From the NCBI GenBank assembly GCA_949361645.1, contig OX442435.1, positions 474,502 through 538,501 on the forward strand: DNA of 64,000 bases, in the 5' to 3' direction. Origin of the DNA: Spongilla lacustris. Its lineage: Eukaryota; Porifera; Demospongiae; Spongillida; Spongillidae. Each line of letters starts with the position of its first letter. Position 1 is the stretch's first letter. Position numbers and translations under genes: made by a program. Below, piece by piece: positions 10,558 to 22,444 of this stretch. Below the pieces are notes generated by a model. It saw only the letters and a list, made by a program, of their open reading frames with translations. It made no database searches and had not been told where the DNA came from.

Positions 10558-13363
10558 GTAAGTGTATATACCGGTGCTACTGTGATGATGTTTCGAAGAG
10601 CGAGGTGGTGTGTGCTATTTTTGAATTTAGCGCGTTGCACGGTGCACGTGATTTCAAAATCATGTATCATGGCTATTAAGGTGATAAAACGTTCACACGC
10701 GCAACATTTGTATGTATGAATATACAAACCAAGAAACTAAACATAACAAACTTTGGTATTAATGCAGAAGTGCCAAATTTATAGGCCTACGTGGTTTTTT
10801 GTAGTCTGTATTGTCATAGTCTGCTTGCAATACTTTCATGTGTGTGCATAACCGCATGTAAGCGTGTATTTCATACGAAATTAGTGGATTGGCAACGCCG
10901 CTATATGCTTGACACGGTTTCACCCATTTCTTGAACTGGGGTTTCTCGTCTTTCTGGAGGTATTCGTTGGTGTCTGTTAGTTTAGATTATTCTGGGTACT
11001 GACTTTACTTATCTAGGAGTAGTTCGGCTCTGTGTTCAATTCTTAACCTTTTCGTTACCACATGTAAGTTATGGCGTATAAGAGTTGTTTGGGGATTTTA
11101 GTTAAGTAGCAATATGCCGTTGGCAAGAAGCAAAAGAAAAGTTGCTTGTGGTGCTGTCTCATGCAGTCATGCTACGCGTATCGTAGGCATGTTTTGAAGT
11201 TTAAAACAAAAACGCTTGACCCGCAGTAGTAGTCTGGCGTATCCACATGGGGTATGGGGAAATGCCTACTCAATAATGGGTACTCAAGCACGTGACCGTA
11301 TAGGGTCTGGGAACGAGATTATATACCACGCAGTCTGAGTGTAATAGGCAGGAGACTCGGTAGGCTTCGAGCTGCTGGCATGAAAGCAGTTGCTAGTGTC
11401 CATACTCTTTCCTAGTTCATTTTTTTTTGGGTACCAGGCTAACTCTTTCCGTGGCCACAACGACACATCGCGATGGCCGTTAGATCCCAAGTATGGGACA
11501 CAAGTCACACAACTTAACAGCAGACCAACAGGTTCCAATTTCTGCTTGTAACGACTTTGGCAACCAGATTTTAGTACGCCGTCCATAAGTTAACGCTCAA
11601 TAGACCCTTTCCTTTAATTAACGGCCTAAGAAATGCAATTTGCTAATTTTACGTCACGTCCGGAGTTCTTCCTGTTGGTGATGAATGTGTCATGTGTAAG
11701 GTGGACAACAAGGGTGTATATGTACTGTAAGAAGTAGGAGGGCAACGTTGCGTATAAGCGCACGAATTATACTAAGGTTTAGCATTCGAAACACCTGACT
11801 TATACAATTACGAGCTAACCCTAACCTTTGTAAGCTAAAGGCCCCTTTGCACGTAAACATATACTGCATCATGCATGCACACACACACCACACACACACA
11901 CAATAGCACACACATACACACGACACTAAATAACGCCCCCCCCCCCCCCCCCCCACACACCACGAAACTAAATACGTATAGCACCCCCCCCCCCCCACAC
12001 ACACACACACACACACAATAGACCGGGCATAGACAATTTGTCTCAGTCAATAATCTATGCACATACGCACACAAATGCGCGCAAGCATGCAAACACGACA
12101 CAAAAGACGGGCCCACACGCACACCCACATACAAGCACGCAAACAGTATGCAACATAGTTAAAGATTAGTTTTAAAGATCGAAACAAAAACATACGCAGT
12201 TACCTAAGCGATAATGCTTACTTACGTTTGGGTCTGGGTACGAGACTATGTAAGACAAAACAGATTGCTGAATGATCACATCGTTTTAGTTGTCAAATAA
12301 CTATGGCAAGCATCCAACATTCAGTCCACTAACGAACTCAAGTACCATACCACTTGGAGTTACATTTCTCAGCTTTGTAAAGCCCTTTCAACTTGAAACT
12401 TCATTGTTATTAATCATTTATTGTTTTCTTTTTTTAAATTTTTTATTTGTATTATTATGTATATGTCAAAAATCAGCCGAGCTATGTCACGGTACCCCCT
12501 CAATTACAACGATTTTTAAATTGCCTTCAACCATAGAATAAGATAATATAGTAAGGGAATGTATTTGCTGTTCACCAGAAATGACCAGAACCTCTGATTT
12601 GGGTAAAAATGGATGCTTGCCATTAGTATTCGACAGACTAAAACGGTATAATCGTTCAGCAATAGTCTCACGGATCATGTTTGCGTGGGTGTTGTTTGCT
12701 AATTTGCCCGCCCCCAATTTCGTTAAAAAAAAAAATTCGATGCATTCCTGACGTGGGTGACGTAAAGGGACATATAGGTAGCGGTTGTAGCATAATTGTG
12801 CTTGAGGCAGTTTTGCGGGTATGGCTATAAGCTTTATGTGTCGTAAGTGGTTAGATGGCTGAAAAGATGTTTAGTCTTGGCAACATGCCAAGAAAAACGA
12901 AAGGTTCGTTCATCAAGAAAAGGGAGAGGAGGCCTAAAAAACACTGTTTTGAAATCATCTAGCTTTATTCATCTCCCTCAAAGCTTTCTTAGAAATCGTT
13001 TCCAGGTTTCCAAAAGCAAGGGGATCTTCAAGTATATCATAATTTTTTTGTTACGTGACCGTTGAAGCAATTTTTCACCAATTGCCAATCTAGTAATTCC
13101 ATAATTTCACTGAATACATTAAGCCGGCTGCCTCGAGGTATTTTCGGACAATGATTGGACTGAATGGCTTTTCCTTTTCAAAATGTAACCATTGCCTGGC
13201 ATTCATTGTTGACATTGAATTTTGTTAGATGCATATGGGTTTTAAAGGATTTAGAGTTTCCTTTTTTTTTACATTAGCATTAGCTGTTTGTTAACTGATT
13301 GTTCCACATTGTGGACTGAACAATGAATCAGCATGCTTCAGCTATGTGCATTTTTGTTTGCAG
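10558..13363. other. Intron 3 of the 10185 gene (2.8 kb)
   Basis: Bounded by CA|GTAAGT at 10558 and TTTTTGTTTGCAG ending at 13363. It contains poly-C runs and CA repeats (about 11878-12020) and two copies of CTGGG(A/T)ACGAGA (11307 and 12234). No exon is seen inside. Confidence 0.5.
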
Positions 13364-13411
13364 ACATCAAACGGCCGAAAATCAACCGCCATGCTCCTCG
13401 GCAAATTGGTC
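13364..13411 (+). CDS. Five-exon host gene, exon 4 (48 bp)
   Basis: The acceptor is TTTGTTTGCAG and the donor GGTC|GTAAGC. It enters in phase 1 and leaves in phase 1, matching exon 3 (ends with one base) and exon 5 (needs one base). It encodes NIKRPKINRHAPRQIGR across the joins, a strongly basic segment. A 48-bp exon is easy to find by chance; support comes from both splice sites and the double phase match. Confidence 0.5.
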
Positions 13412-13646
13412 GTAAGCGATTATACACGTATACTTGTGTGCCTTAGAGTACAAACATGGGTATATGTGGGGTGCAGAATTCAAACTTGTTATCTATTATG
13501 AAATACTAAATTTGTGCTAATGTAGCGGTATTGCAGCGATTGACATCACGCGCGTCTTACATTATGTGTATACATCATTGTGCATTCTTCGTCACAATGG
13601 TGGGACGAGATAATCAAGAAGCAAAGTGTATTAGTGGTCCAACACA

Positions 13647-14196
13647 TTGTATATGTATGTATGTATGTTGTATGTATGTATGTACGTACGTACGTATGTA
13701 GGATATAAATATTCGAATATACAGCAAATGCACAATATGAGTTAGATGATTAAATTAAATGACATTGATCAACTAGATGCTTTCTAGTCCAGAGTGAACC
13801 TAGATTCACTATGCACGTATGTATGTATGTATGTATGTATGTATGTATGTATGTATGTATGTATGTATGTATGTATGTATGTATGTATGTATGTATGTAT
13901 GTATGTATGTATGTATGTATGTATGTATGTATGTATGTATGTATGTATGTATGTATGTATGTATGTATGTATGTATGTATGTATGTATGTATGTATGTAT
14001 GTATGTATGTATGTATGTATGTATGTATGTATGTATGTATGTATGTATGTATGTATGTATGTATGTATGTATGTATGTATGTATGTATGTATGTATGTAT
14101 GTATGTATGTATGTATGTATGTATGTATGTATGTATGTATGGATGTACGTATGTATGTATGTATGTATGTACGTATGTATATATGTATGTTAGCAC
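13647..14196. repeat. ATGT tetranucleotide arrays (short and 380 bp)
   Basis: A short array lies at about 13650-13700. The main one (about 13813-14196) has about 95 ATGT units and is uninterrupted until a GGATGTACGT variant near 14141. It lies in intron 4 of the 10185 gene. The CMYV- and YIHT-type open frames on the two strands are artefacts. Confidence 0.97.
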
Positions 14197-16515
14197 CATC
14201 ATATTAGCACATCTCCTACTTCATGTTAGCACATCTCCTACCTCATGTTAGCACATCACCTACCTCTTGTTAGCACATCTTCTGCCTCATGTTAGCACAT
14301 CTTGTATCTCATGTTAGCACCCTCATGTTAGCACATCTCCTACCTCATGTTAGCACATCTCCTACCTCATGTTAGCACATCTCCTACCTCATGTTAGCAC
14401 ATCTCCTACCTCATGTTAGCACCCTCATGTTACACATCTCCTACCTCATGTTAGCACATCTTCTACCTCATTTTAGCACCCTCATGCTAGCACCCTCATG
14501 TTAGCATCCTCGTGTTAGGACATCTCCTACCTCATGTTAGCACCCTCATGTTAGCACATTTTCTAACTCATGTTAGCATCCTCATGTTAGCACATCTCTT
14601 ACCTCATGTTAATTTACCTCATTTTAGCACCCTCATGTTAGCACATCTCCTACCTTATGTTAGCACATCGTTTACCTCATGTTAGCACCCTCATGTTAGC
14701 ACATCTCCTACCTCATGTTAGCACCCTCATGTTAGCACATTTCCTACCTCATGTTATCATCCTCATGTTAGCACATTACCCAACCTCATGTTAGCACCCT
14801 CATGTTAGCACCCTCATGTTAGCACATCTCCTACCTCATTTTAGCACCCTCATGCCAGCACCCTCATGTTAGCACCCTCATGTTAGGACATCTCCTACCT
14901 CATGTTAGCACCCTCATGTTAGCACATCTCCTACCTCCTGTTAGCACATCTCCTACCTCATGTTAGCACCCTCATGTTAGCACATCTCCTACCTCATGTT
15001 AGCACCCTCATGTTAGCACATCTCCTACCTCATGTTAGCACCCTCATGTTTAGCACATCTCCTACCTCATGTTAGCACCCTCATGTTAGCATATCTCCTA
15101 CATCCTGTTAGCACATCTCCTACCTCATGTTAGCACCCTCATGTTAGCACATCTCCTACCTCATGTTAGCACATCTCCTACCTCATGTTAGCACATCTTC
15201 TACCTCATGTTAGCACCCTCATGTTAGCACATCTCCTACCTCATGTTAGCACCCTCATGTTAGCACATCTCTTACCTCATGTTAGCACATCTCTACCTCA
15301 TTTTAGCACCCTCATGTTAGCACATCTCCTACCTCATGTTAGCACCCTTATGTTAGCACATCTCCTACCTCATGTTAGCACCCTTATGTTAGCACATCTC
15401 CTACCTCATGTTAGCACATCTCCTACCTCATGTTAGCACATATTTTCCCTCATTTTAGCACATCTCCTACCTCATGTTAGCACCCTCATGTTAGCACATC
15501 TCCTACCTCATGTTAGCACCCTCATGTTAGCACATGTTCTAACTCATGTTAGCATCCTCTTGTTAGCACATCTCCCACCTCATGTTAGCACCCTCATGTT
15601 AGCACATTTTCTAACTCATGTTAGCATCCTCATGTTAGCACATCTCCTACTTCATGTTAGCACCCTCATGTTAGCACATCTCCTACCTCATTTTAGCACC
15701 CTCATGCTAGCACCCTCATGTTAGCACCCTCATGCTAGCACCCTCATGTTAGCACCCTCATGTTAGGACATCTCCTACCTCATGTTAGCACCCTCATGTT
15801 AGCACATCTCCTACCTCATGTTAGCACCCTCATGTTAGCACATCTTTTACCTCATGTTAGCACATCTCCTACCTCATGTTAGCACCCTCATGTTAGCATA
15901 TCTCCTACCTCATGTTAGCATCCTCATGTTAGCACATTTCCAACCTCATGTTAGCATCCTCATGTTAGCACACCTCCCACCTCATGTTAGCACATCTCCC
16001 AACCTCATGTTAGCACCCTCATGTTAGCACCCTCATGTTAGCACATCTCCTACCTCATTTTAGCACCCTCATGCTAGCACCCTCATGTTAGCATCCTCAT
16101 GTTAGGACATCTCCTACCTCATGTTGGCACCCTCATGTTAGCACATCTACCTCCTGTTAGCACATCTCCTACCTCATGTTAGCACCCTCATGTTAGCACA
16201 TTTCCTACCTCATGTTAGCACCCTCATGTTTAGCACATCTCCTACCTCATGTTAGCACCCTCATGTTAGCACATATCCTACCTCATGTTAACACCCTCAT
16301 GTTAGCACATCTCCTACCTCATGTTAGAACCCTCATGTTAGCACATCTCCTACCTCATGTTAGCACCCTCATGTTAGCACATCTCCTACCTCATGTTAGC
16401 ACCCTTATGTTAGCACATTTCCTACCTCATGTTCTCCTACCTCATGTTAGCACATCTCCTACCTCATGTTAGCACATCTTCTACCTTATTAACGCACCCT
16501 CATGTTAGCATCTCC
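14197..16515. repeat. Two-word satellite, 2.3 kb, in intron 4
   Basis: The array is made of two unit types that share an edge: a 22-bp word (TTAGCACATCTCCTACCTCA plus TG) and a 14-bp word (TTAGCACCCTCATG), in irregular order. Where they alternate, the period is 36 bp and gives frames such as MLAHLLPHVST, which are artefacts. Variants (TTTTAGC, TTAGGAC, CTAGCACC) recur together, showing block duplications. Confidence 0.95.
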
Positions 16516-17124
16516 AAACTCATAATCAATAAGCAGACAAGAGTGAAGGTGCTTAAAGCCATTGAATTTACTCTATATTTGAAGTTTGATGTTCTAAGGT
16601 TACCTGCTACTCTATCATGGGTTGATCATGTTCATATATTCAGATAGAATTATGAAAAGCTTTATGTGCATGACGTGATATGATGCCATAACATTCAGTA
16701 ACAGATATTAGCCGAAAATTGCCATAATTAAGGCACAATCTTATGTAACTCAATTGTGTCTACACTACAATATTTTCAATTGATTTTAATCTGGTTTTAC
16801 GCACGTATAAAGCTGAAATTAGAGGATGAATCGGATAACACAGATTACGTGAGGTATTAATGTTGGATGATTGATTGGAGCTGATAGAATGTACATGTGT
16901 GTATATGCATGTGTGTGTGGGGGGGGCATTGTTGAATACCAAAAGCACAGGTGTCTATGACTAAGTTACATGTATGTCAGTGCTTAAAAAATTGGGGTGA
17001 ACGCACATTTTACTGCCTTAGAAATGTATTAATCAATATATTATCACATATATATGTAGTACGTATTAATCATTACATGTTAGTGACAATACTAATATGT
17101 AATCTGCCGCTTTTTGTCTTTTAG
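16516..17124. other. End of intron 4
   Basis: AT-rich unique sequence ending in a strong acceptor, CCGCTTTTTGTCTTTTAG at 17124. No coding potential. Confidence 0.5.
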
Positions 17125-18602
17125 TGCAAGCACCTCTAGCCAGGCCTGCACCACTACCACCAACACAAGGTGATGATCATGGATCAGCAGATCGACAGGC
17201 AGGCCCGGATCTGCTGGCCATGATCATAGCTCTCCAGGCCAGAGTGGCAGCTTTAGAAGTACGTGTACAGGCTGTTGGAACTGTTGGAGAGGAGCTGCCT
17301 GGAGAGGAGCTGCCTGGAGAGGAGCTGCCCGGAGAGGAGCTGCCTGGAGAGGAGCTGCCTGGAGAGGAGCTGCCCGGAGAGGAGCTGCCTGGAGAGAAGC
17401 TGCCTGGAGAGGAGCTGCCTGGAGAGGAGCTGCCTGGAGAGGAGCTGCCCGGAGAGGAGCTGCCTGCAGAGAAGCTGCCAGGAGAGGAGCTGCCTGGAGA
17501 AGAGCTGCCTGGAGAGGAGCTGCCTGGAGAGGAGCTGCCTGGAGAGGAGCTGCCTGGAGAGGAGTTGCCACCTGTTGCAGAGGAGCATTCGATGACCTCC
17601 CCATCTACTGCCACCATGCCACCTACAGCAGGCACACCGTTGAGTAGGTTTTTGTCACCGGACCAGAGTACGGTGTTGGTGAACCGACCTGTTTGTATGT
17701 TCATACCCTCTGGTCCGGTGACAAAGCCTAGGAGAAAAAGGCTTGCACTGCTGCCCCTCCCACCTCAGCCCAGACCACCCCAGCCAAGTCCAGTGGGTAG
17801 CTCAGTACCACCACCTCCACCAGTAAAACCACCGGCCAGCTCAGAACCACCAGCACCCTTCCGTCTGCACTACTTAAAGCCAAAGAAACCACAGAGGCTG
17901 CACTATCTGAGACCATACAGGCCAACAACAGCTCCTCAACCACCATCCACCACTGCTTCTCTGCCACCTAGCAGTGCACCACCACCAGCCACAGCCTCAC
18001 CACCTGCTCTGCCACCTGCTAGTGGACAACCAGCCACCACAGCTACACCACCTGCTCTGCCACCTGCTCGTTTACAACCAGCCACCACAGCTACACCACC
18101 TGCTCTGCCACCTGCTCGTTTACAACCAGCCACCACAGCTACACCACCTGCTCTGCCACCTGCTCGTTTACAACCAGCCACCACAGCTACACCACCTGCT
18201 CTGCCACCTGCTCGTTTACAACCAGCCACCACAGCTACACCACCTGCTCTGCCACCTGCTCGTTTACAACCAGCCACCACAGCTACACCACCTGCTCTGC
18301 CACCTGCTCGTTTACAACCAGCCACCACAGCTACACCACCTACTCTGCCACCTGCTCGTTTACAACCAGCCACCACAGCTACACCACCTGCTCTGCCACC
18401 TGCTCGTTTACAACCAGCCACCACAGCTACACCACCTGCTCTGCCACCTGCTCGTTTACCACCAGCCACCACAGCTACACCACCTGCTCTGCCACCTGCT
18501 CGTTTACAACCAGCCACCACAGCTACACCACCAGCTCTTCCACCATCTTGTAAACCACAGGCCAGGAGATTGAGGCTCTTACCGCGTCCACCTGAAACCT
18601 AA
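17125..18602 (+). CDS. Five-exon host gene, terminal exon (disordered repeat protein)
   Basis: Exon 5 runs from the acceptor ending at 17124 to the TAA at 18600-18602, giving 491 complete codons after the split codon. In order it shows: a Pro-rich linker (LARPAPLPP); a short heptad helix (LLAMIIALQARVAALEVRVQ); 19 acidic pentapeptides of ELPGE type (15 bp units, 17285-17573); a Ser/Thr-rich bridge with SRFLSPDQS; a basic KPRRKR that could be a nuclear signal; a duplicated RLHYLKPKKPQ / RLHYLRPYRP; and 11 copies of a 16-residue TATPPALPPARLQPAT unit (48 bp, 18029-18540), ending in a basic RRLRLLPRPPET. The other five frames contain only repeat shadows. Both minisatellites keep frame and keep amino-acid type (acidic, then Pro/Ala/Thr), which argues that the protein is made. 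A structural, matrix-like or nuclear scaffold role is possible, but function is unknown. Confidence 0.7.
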
Positions 18603-19205
18603 GAGCTAATGATATCTCCCTCCCCTCCTGGTACCATCTATTCCGGCCCTCCACTTCTCCTGCCTGACTCAACCCTGACCCGCTTCGGATCCGCCACTCC
18701 TTCATCATTTATCCTGTCACCAGCCTTTCCTTACCCCATCGCTGTACCCACATCTGCCCTCCCTCCTCCATGCACCCCCACCCTCCTTCTTTGCCCCCCT
18801 TCTCGTCTCATCTTTCAGCTCTCATTCCTTGGATCTCCTCTCTCAGGTGGAATGCCGGGTCCTTGTGGTATGGCCTAGTTTTCCTGTGTGAGTATTGTGT
18901 TGTTTCCACCTGGGGTTAAGTTGTATTGTCCACCTGGGGTAATTTATATTGCCCACCTTGAGGCTGATTTCTTTTCTCTCCACCTGGGGGCTAATGTGGA
19001 ACAACACAGCAAGGGTGGGCATTTTAGGTGTGTTGGCAGGGAATACGCTCACCCCCACACACATATTTGTGTGTGGTGGCTAGCCTATGGGGTGGCACAC
19101 TGCCACTCCTCCTGCACCCCTCTCACACTCCCTGGTACCATTGCACTGGTGCCTGCCATCATGTCCACATTTAGTGACCTCTGCTCAGATGTAATACTGG
19201 CATCT
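18603..19205. other. 3' flank with TCCACCTGGGG repeats
   Basis: Likely 3' UTR and flank of the 10185 gene. A pyrimidine-rich stretch is followed by four copies of CCACCTGGGG spaced about 25-40 bp (about 18905-18990). The complementary CCAGGTGG(A/G)ACGTTATG recurs at 20345-20410. No clear AATAAA was found close to the stop. Confidence 0.45.
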
Positions 19206-19424
19206 TTTTGTGGCACACATAGTGCATGTGGGATAGGTACATGTGCATGTGGGTGCATATGGGATAGGTGCATGTGCATGTGGGTGCATATGGGATAGGT
19301 TCATGTGCATGTGGGTGCATGCGTGATGAGTGTATGTGCATGATGAGTGTATGTGCATGTGTGATGGTGCATGTGTAATGTGTGCATATGCATGTGTTGT
19401 GTGTGCATGTGTGTGGGTGCATGT
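19206..19424. repeat. Minisatellite GTGCATGTGGGTGCATATGG
   Basis: Degenerate 27-30 bp units of TGCATGTG/GGGATAGG type, interrupted at 19425 by the palindromic element and continuing after it to about 19590. Confidence 0.85.
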
Positions 19425-19545
19425 ACACTGTAAAAACAGATGGGTGAATTTCACTCAAAACGGTTCAAAATAGCACTCGGTTTGAGAAATCGAGTGCTAT
19501 TTTGAACCGTTTAGGTTGAAATTCACCCACCTGTTTTTACAGTGT
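19425..19545. mobile_element. Palindromic MITE, 121 bp, ends CACTGTAAAAACAG
   Basis: The left half reads ACACTGTAAAAACAG...GAGTGCTATTTTGAACC-type sequence. The right half is its near-perfect reverse complement, with a loop of about 11 bp (GTTTGAGAAAT). It splits the TGCATGTG minisatellite, which shows insertion. Flanks GCATGT and GCATAT could be an imperfect target duplication. Confidence 0.85.
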
Positions 19546-19559
19546 GCATATGCATGTAT

Positions 19560-20754
19560 GGTGGGTGCATGTAGTGCATGGTATGGGGCGGGGTATTGAA
19601 TAGGGGTGACAAGAAGCCAGTATTAACACGGGTACCATTACCAAAAAAAAATGGCGTTTCCTCGAATCCTTATCAGAGTTGCACTTTATGTTAACAGTAG
19701 AGTCGTCCTACTCTGTAATGTCAAAAATGCGTTCGTTATTAGGTAAAATAAACTGCAGTTTAGAACTATGTAGGAGTAGAGATTGATAGGTGATTGCATT
19801 GTACATAGAATTAGGCCCAGGTCGAAAACTGTAAATGCATTACAGTCAATACTCCACTGTTAATGTAAAGTTCAGCTCTGATAAAGGAAGGTACATGTGT
19901 GGATGATGCGATGTACCTGGTGCAATTTTAACTGCAGGCATGCAATTACTCATAGCAAACCTCTACTTAAAGATACTGATGAATAACTGCTGCCACCAGT
20001 CATCGTCCGTACCAAAAAGTTGCAGACTAAATATGCATATTAGTAGTTTAGTCGAAGCTTTTAAAATTCGATAAAGATTCGCTTCTGAATGCATTATTTG
20101 TCATTTCCAGTAAAGGTTTGCAGATTAGCTACATGCAGTGCAGTTAAAGTAGGCATTTGGGATGGTAATAAAGCTTTGGATAGAACAGGACCCTAAGCGA
20201 GGTCACCAATGGGACACAGGTGTGCAGGTACGGTGCATGGACCATGGGAGTGGGGAGGAGGTGCACATCTGTGCAGTGCACAGGTGAGGGGGGGTGGAAA
20301 GGTGTGCCACCACCATGGGCAGCCATGCTGTGTTGTTTCACAACTCCAGGTGGAACGTTATGCTGTTTTCATACCCCAGGTGGGACGTTATGCATAACCC
20401 AGGTGGAACATTTATCAGTTCTAGTGTTGATCCTTATTAATGGCCATACCATCAAGGACCTTGCATTTCATTGGTGGGCGGAGAAGGTGATTTATGATCC
20501 TATGAGGGCTGGGGGATGGGGGGAGCAGGGGTGCAAAGGGGGCGGGTGAGGGGTGTCAGGGAAGGGTGAGGTCAGATGTTGTTACAGTGGCGGTTAGGTG
20601 GGAGGTGGAGGAAGGAAGGCGGGTGGTAGGGTCGAGAAGGAGTTGGCTGGAGATGATGTATATGTGGGAAGGGGGGGAGGAGGGATTGTGTTGAGGAGTG
20701 TGCAGGGCAGGACAGGAGGGTCGAGAGGTCTGTGGTTTACGTCACCATCTGAAG
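19560..20754. other. No gene recognised
   Basis: Unique sequence, then CCAGGTGGAACGTTATG repeats (20345-20410) and G-rich sequence (20490-20720). No exon is supported. Confidence 0.4.
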
Positions 20755-21530
20755 ACATCACCACCACCAGAGGATACTACCACCTGAGGGCATCTCATGA
20801 GGAGGCAGAGGAGGCAGAGGAGGCACCACCAGAGGATACTACCACATGAGGGCATCACATGAGGAGGCAGAGGAGGAGGCAGAGGAGGAGGCACCACCAG
20901 AGGATACTACCACATGAGGGCATCACATGAGGAGGCAGAGGAGGAGGCACCACCAGAGGATACTACCACATGAGGGCATCACATGAGGAGGCAGAGGAGG
21001 AGGCACCACCAGAGGATACTACCACATGAGGGCATCATATGAGGAGGCAGAGGAGGAGGCACCACCAGAGGATACTACCACATGAGGGCATCACATGAGG
21101 AGGCAGAGGAGGAGGCACCACCAGAGGATACTACCACATGAAGGCATCACGTGAGGAGGCAGAGGAGGAGGCACCACCAGAGGATACTACCACATGAGGG
21201 CATCACATGAGGCAGAGGAGGAGGCACCACCAGAGGATACTACCACATGAGGGCATCACATGAGGAGGCAGAGGAGGAGGCACCACCAGAGGATACTACC
21301 TCATGAGGGCATCACGTGAGGAGGCAGAGGAGGAGGCACCACCAGAGGATACTACCACATGAGGGCATCACATGAGGAGGCAGAGGAGGAGGCACCACCA
21401 GAGGATACAACCACCTGAGGGCATCACATGAGGAGGCAGTAGAGGAGGCAGAGGAGGCACTACCACCTGAGGGCATCACATGAGGCACCACCAGAGGATA
21501 CTACCACCTGAGGGCATCAGGCAGAGGAGA
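20755..21530. repeat. Minisatellite, 56 bp unit, about 13 copies
   Basis: The unit is GAGGCAGAGGAGGAGGCACC followed by ACCAGAGGATACTACCACAT and GAGGGCATCACATGAG. The period is 56 bp (for example 20946 and 21002). Every frame is stopped in each unit, so it is not coding. Confidence 0.93.
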
Positions 21531-21567
21531 CGTAACTATCACCACACTGCAGCTGTTCTCCAATAGT

Positions 21568-21695
21568 TAGAAAAAAAAAAAAAAAACATAAAATTGAAAA
21601 AAAAAAAACATAAAATTCAAAAAAAGGAAAAAAAACATAAAAATCAAAAACAAAAAAAAATTTAAAAAAGAAAATGCAAAAAAAAAATGCTCTGC
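21568..21695. repeat. A-rich simple repeat AAAAAACATAAAAT
   Basis: Runs of A broken by ACATAAAAT(T/C) units of about 20-25 bp, between two minisatellites. Confidence 0.85.
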
Positions 21696-21789
21696 TCATA
21701 TGCTACTTGCTGCTCACACACTGCTTGCTGAACCTCTGCTGAACATTACTCTGTGTACTGAATCTCTGCTTGCCTAACCTACCTCTCAT

Positions 21790-22376
21790 CTGCGTGCTGG
21801 TCACCACCTCTTTCTCCACAAGTTGAACTGCCAGCTTCATGGCCATCCTCTCCATTGAAGCAGCAACACAGCCTCTCCCAGTTGAGGCAGCTCTTACCAC
21901 ATCAGGCGGCACCTAGGACTCTCACCAGTTGAGACAGCCACACAGACTCTCACCACATCAGGCGGCACCAAAGACTCTCACCAGTTGAGGCAGCCACACA
22001 GCTTCTCATCATATCAGATAGCACCAAAGACTCTCACCACATCAGGCGGCACCTAGGACTCTCACCAATTGAGACAACCATACAGACTCTCACCACATCA
22101 GGCAGCACCAAAGACTCTCCCAGTAGAGACAGCCACACAGACTCTCATCACATCAGGTGGCACCAAAGACTCTCACCAGTTGAGGCAGCCACACAGCTTC
22201 TCGTCACATCAGATAGCAACAAAGACTCTCACCACATCGGGCGGCACCAGAGACTCTCACCAGTTGAGACAGCCACACAGACTCTCACCACATCAGATGG
22301 CACCAAAGACTCTCATCACATCACGCGGCACCAGAGACTCTTATCCAGTAGAGCCTAATCCTCCACCAATTATGTG
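21790..22376. repeat. Exon-like block with a second 56-bp repeat
   Basis: The block starts with CACAAGTTGAACTGCCAGCT, a sequence that recurs at about 22628 and 26700. It is then filled with CACCAGTTGAGACAGCCACA...CTCTCACCACATCAGGCGGC units of 56 bp, each with copy-to-copy variants. Open frames exist but none is uniquely convincing. The recurrence next to acceptor-like CCCCACAG suggests a duplicated exon that later expanded. Confidence 0.6.
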
Positions 22377-22444
22377 ATGGTAAGTATGCATGTTGTAAAA
22401 GTGTGATAGGGTTTTTGGGTACTAGGTTCATAATGGCTATGTAA

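Noticed and set aside
13750..14251. YIHT and CMYV repeat proteins on both strands
   Set aside because: Products of a pure ATGT repeat with no stops in several frames.
15185..16472. MLAHLLPHVST repeat protein
   Set aside because: It comes from alternation of 22- and 14-bp satellite words (36 bp), is broken wherever the order changes, and lies in an intron.
17177..17704. Antisense and other-frame proteins over the ELPGE repeat
   Set aside because: Shadows of the plus-strand coding repeat; only the plus frame connects to splice sites and non-repeat coding sequence.
17936..18573. VAGCKRAGGRAGGVA (minus) and NQPPQLHHLLCHLLV (plus) repeat proteins
   Set aside because: Shadow frames of the 48-bp coding minisatellite.
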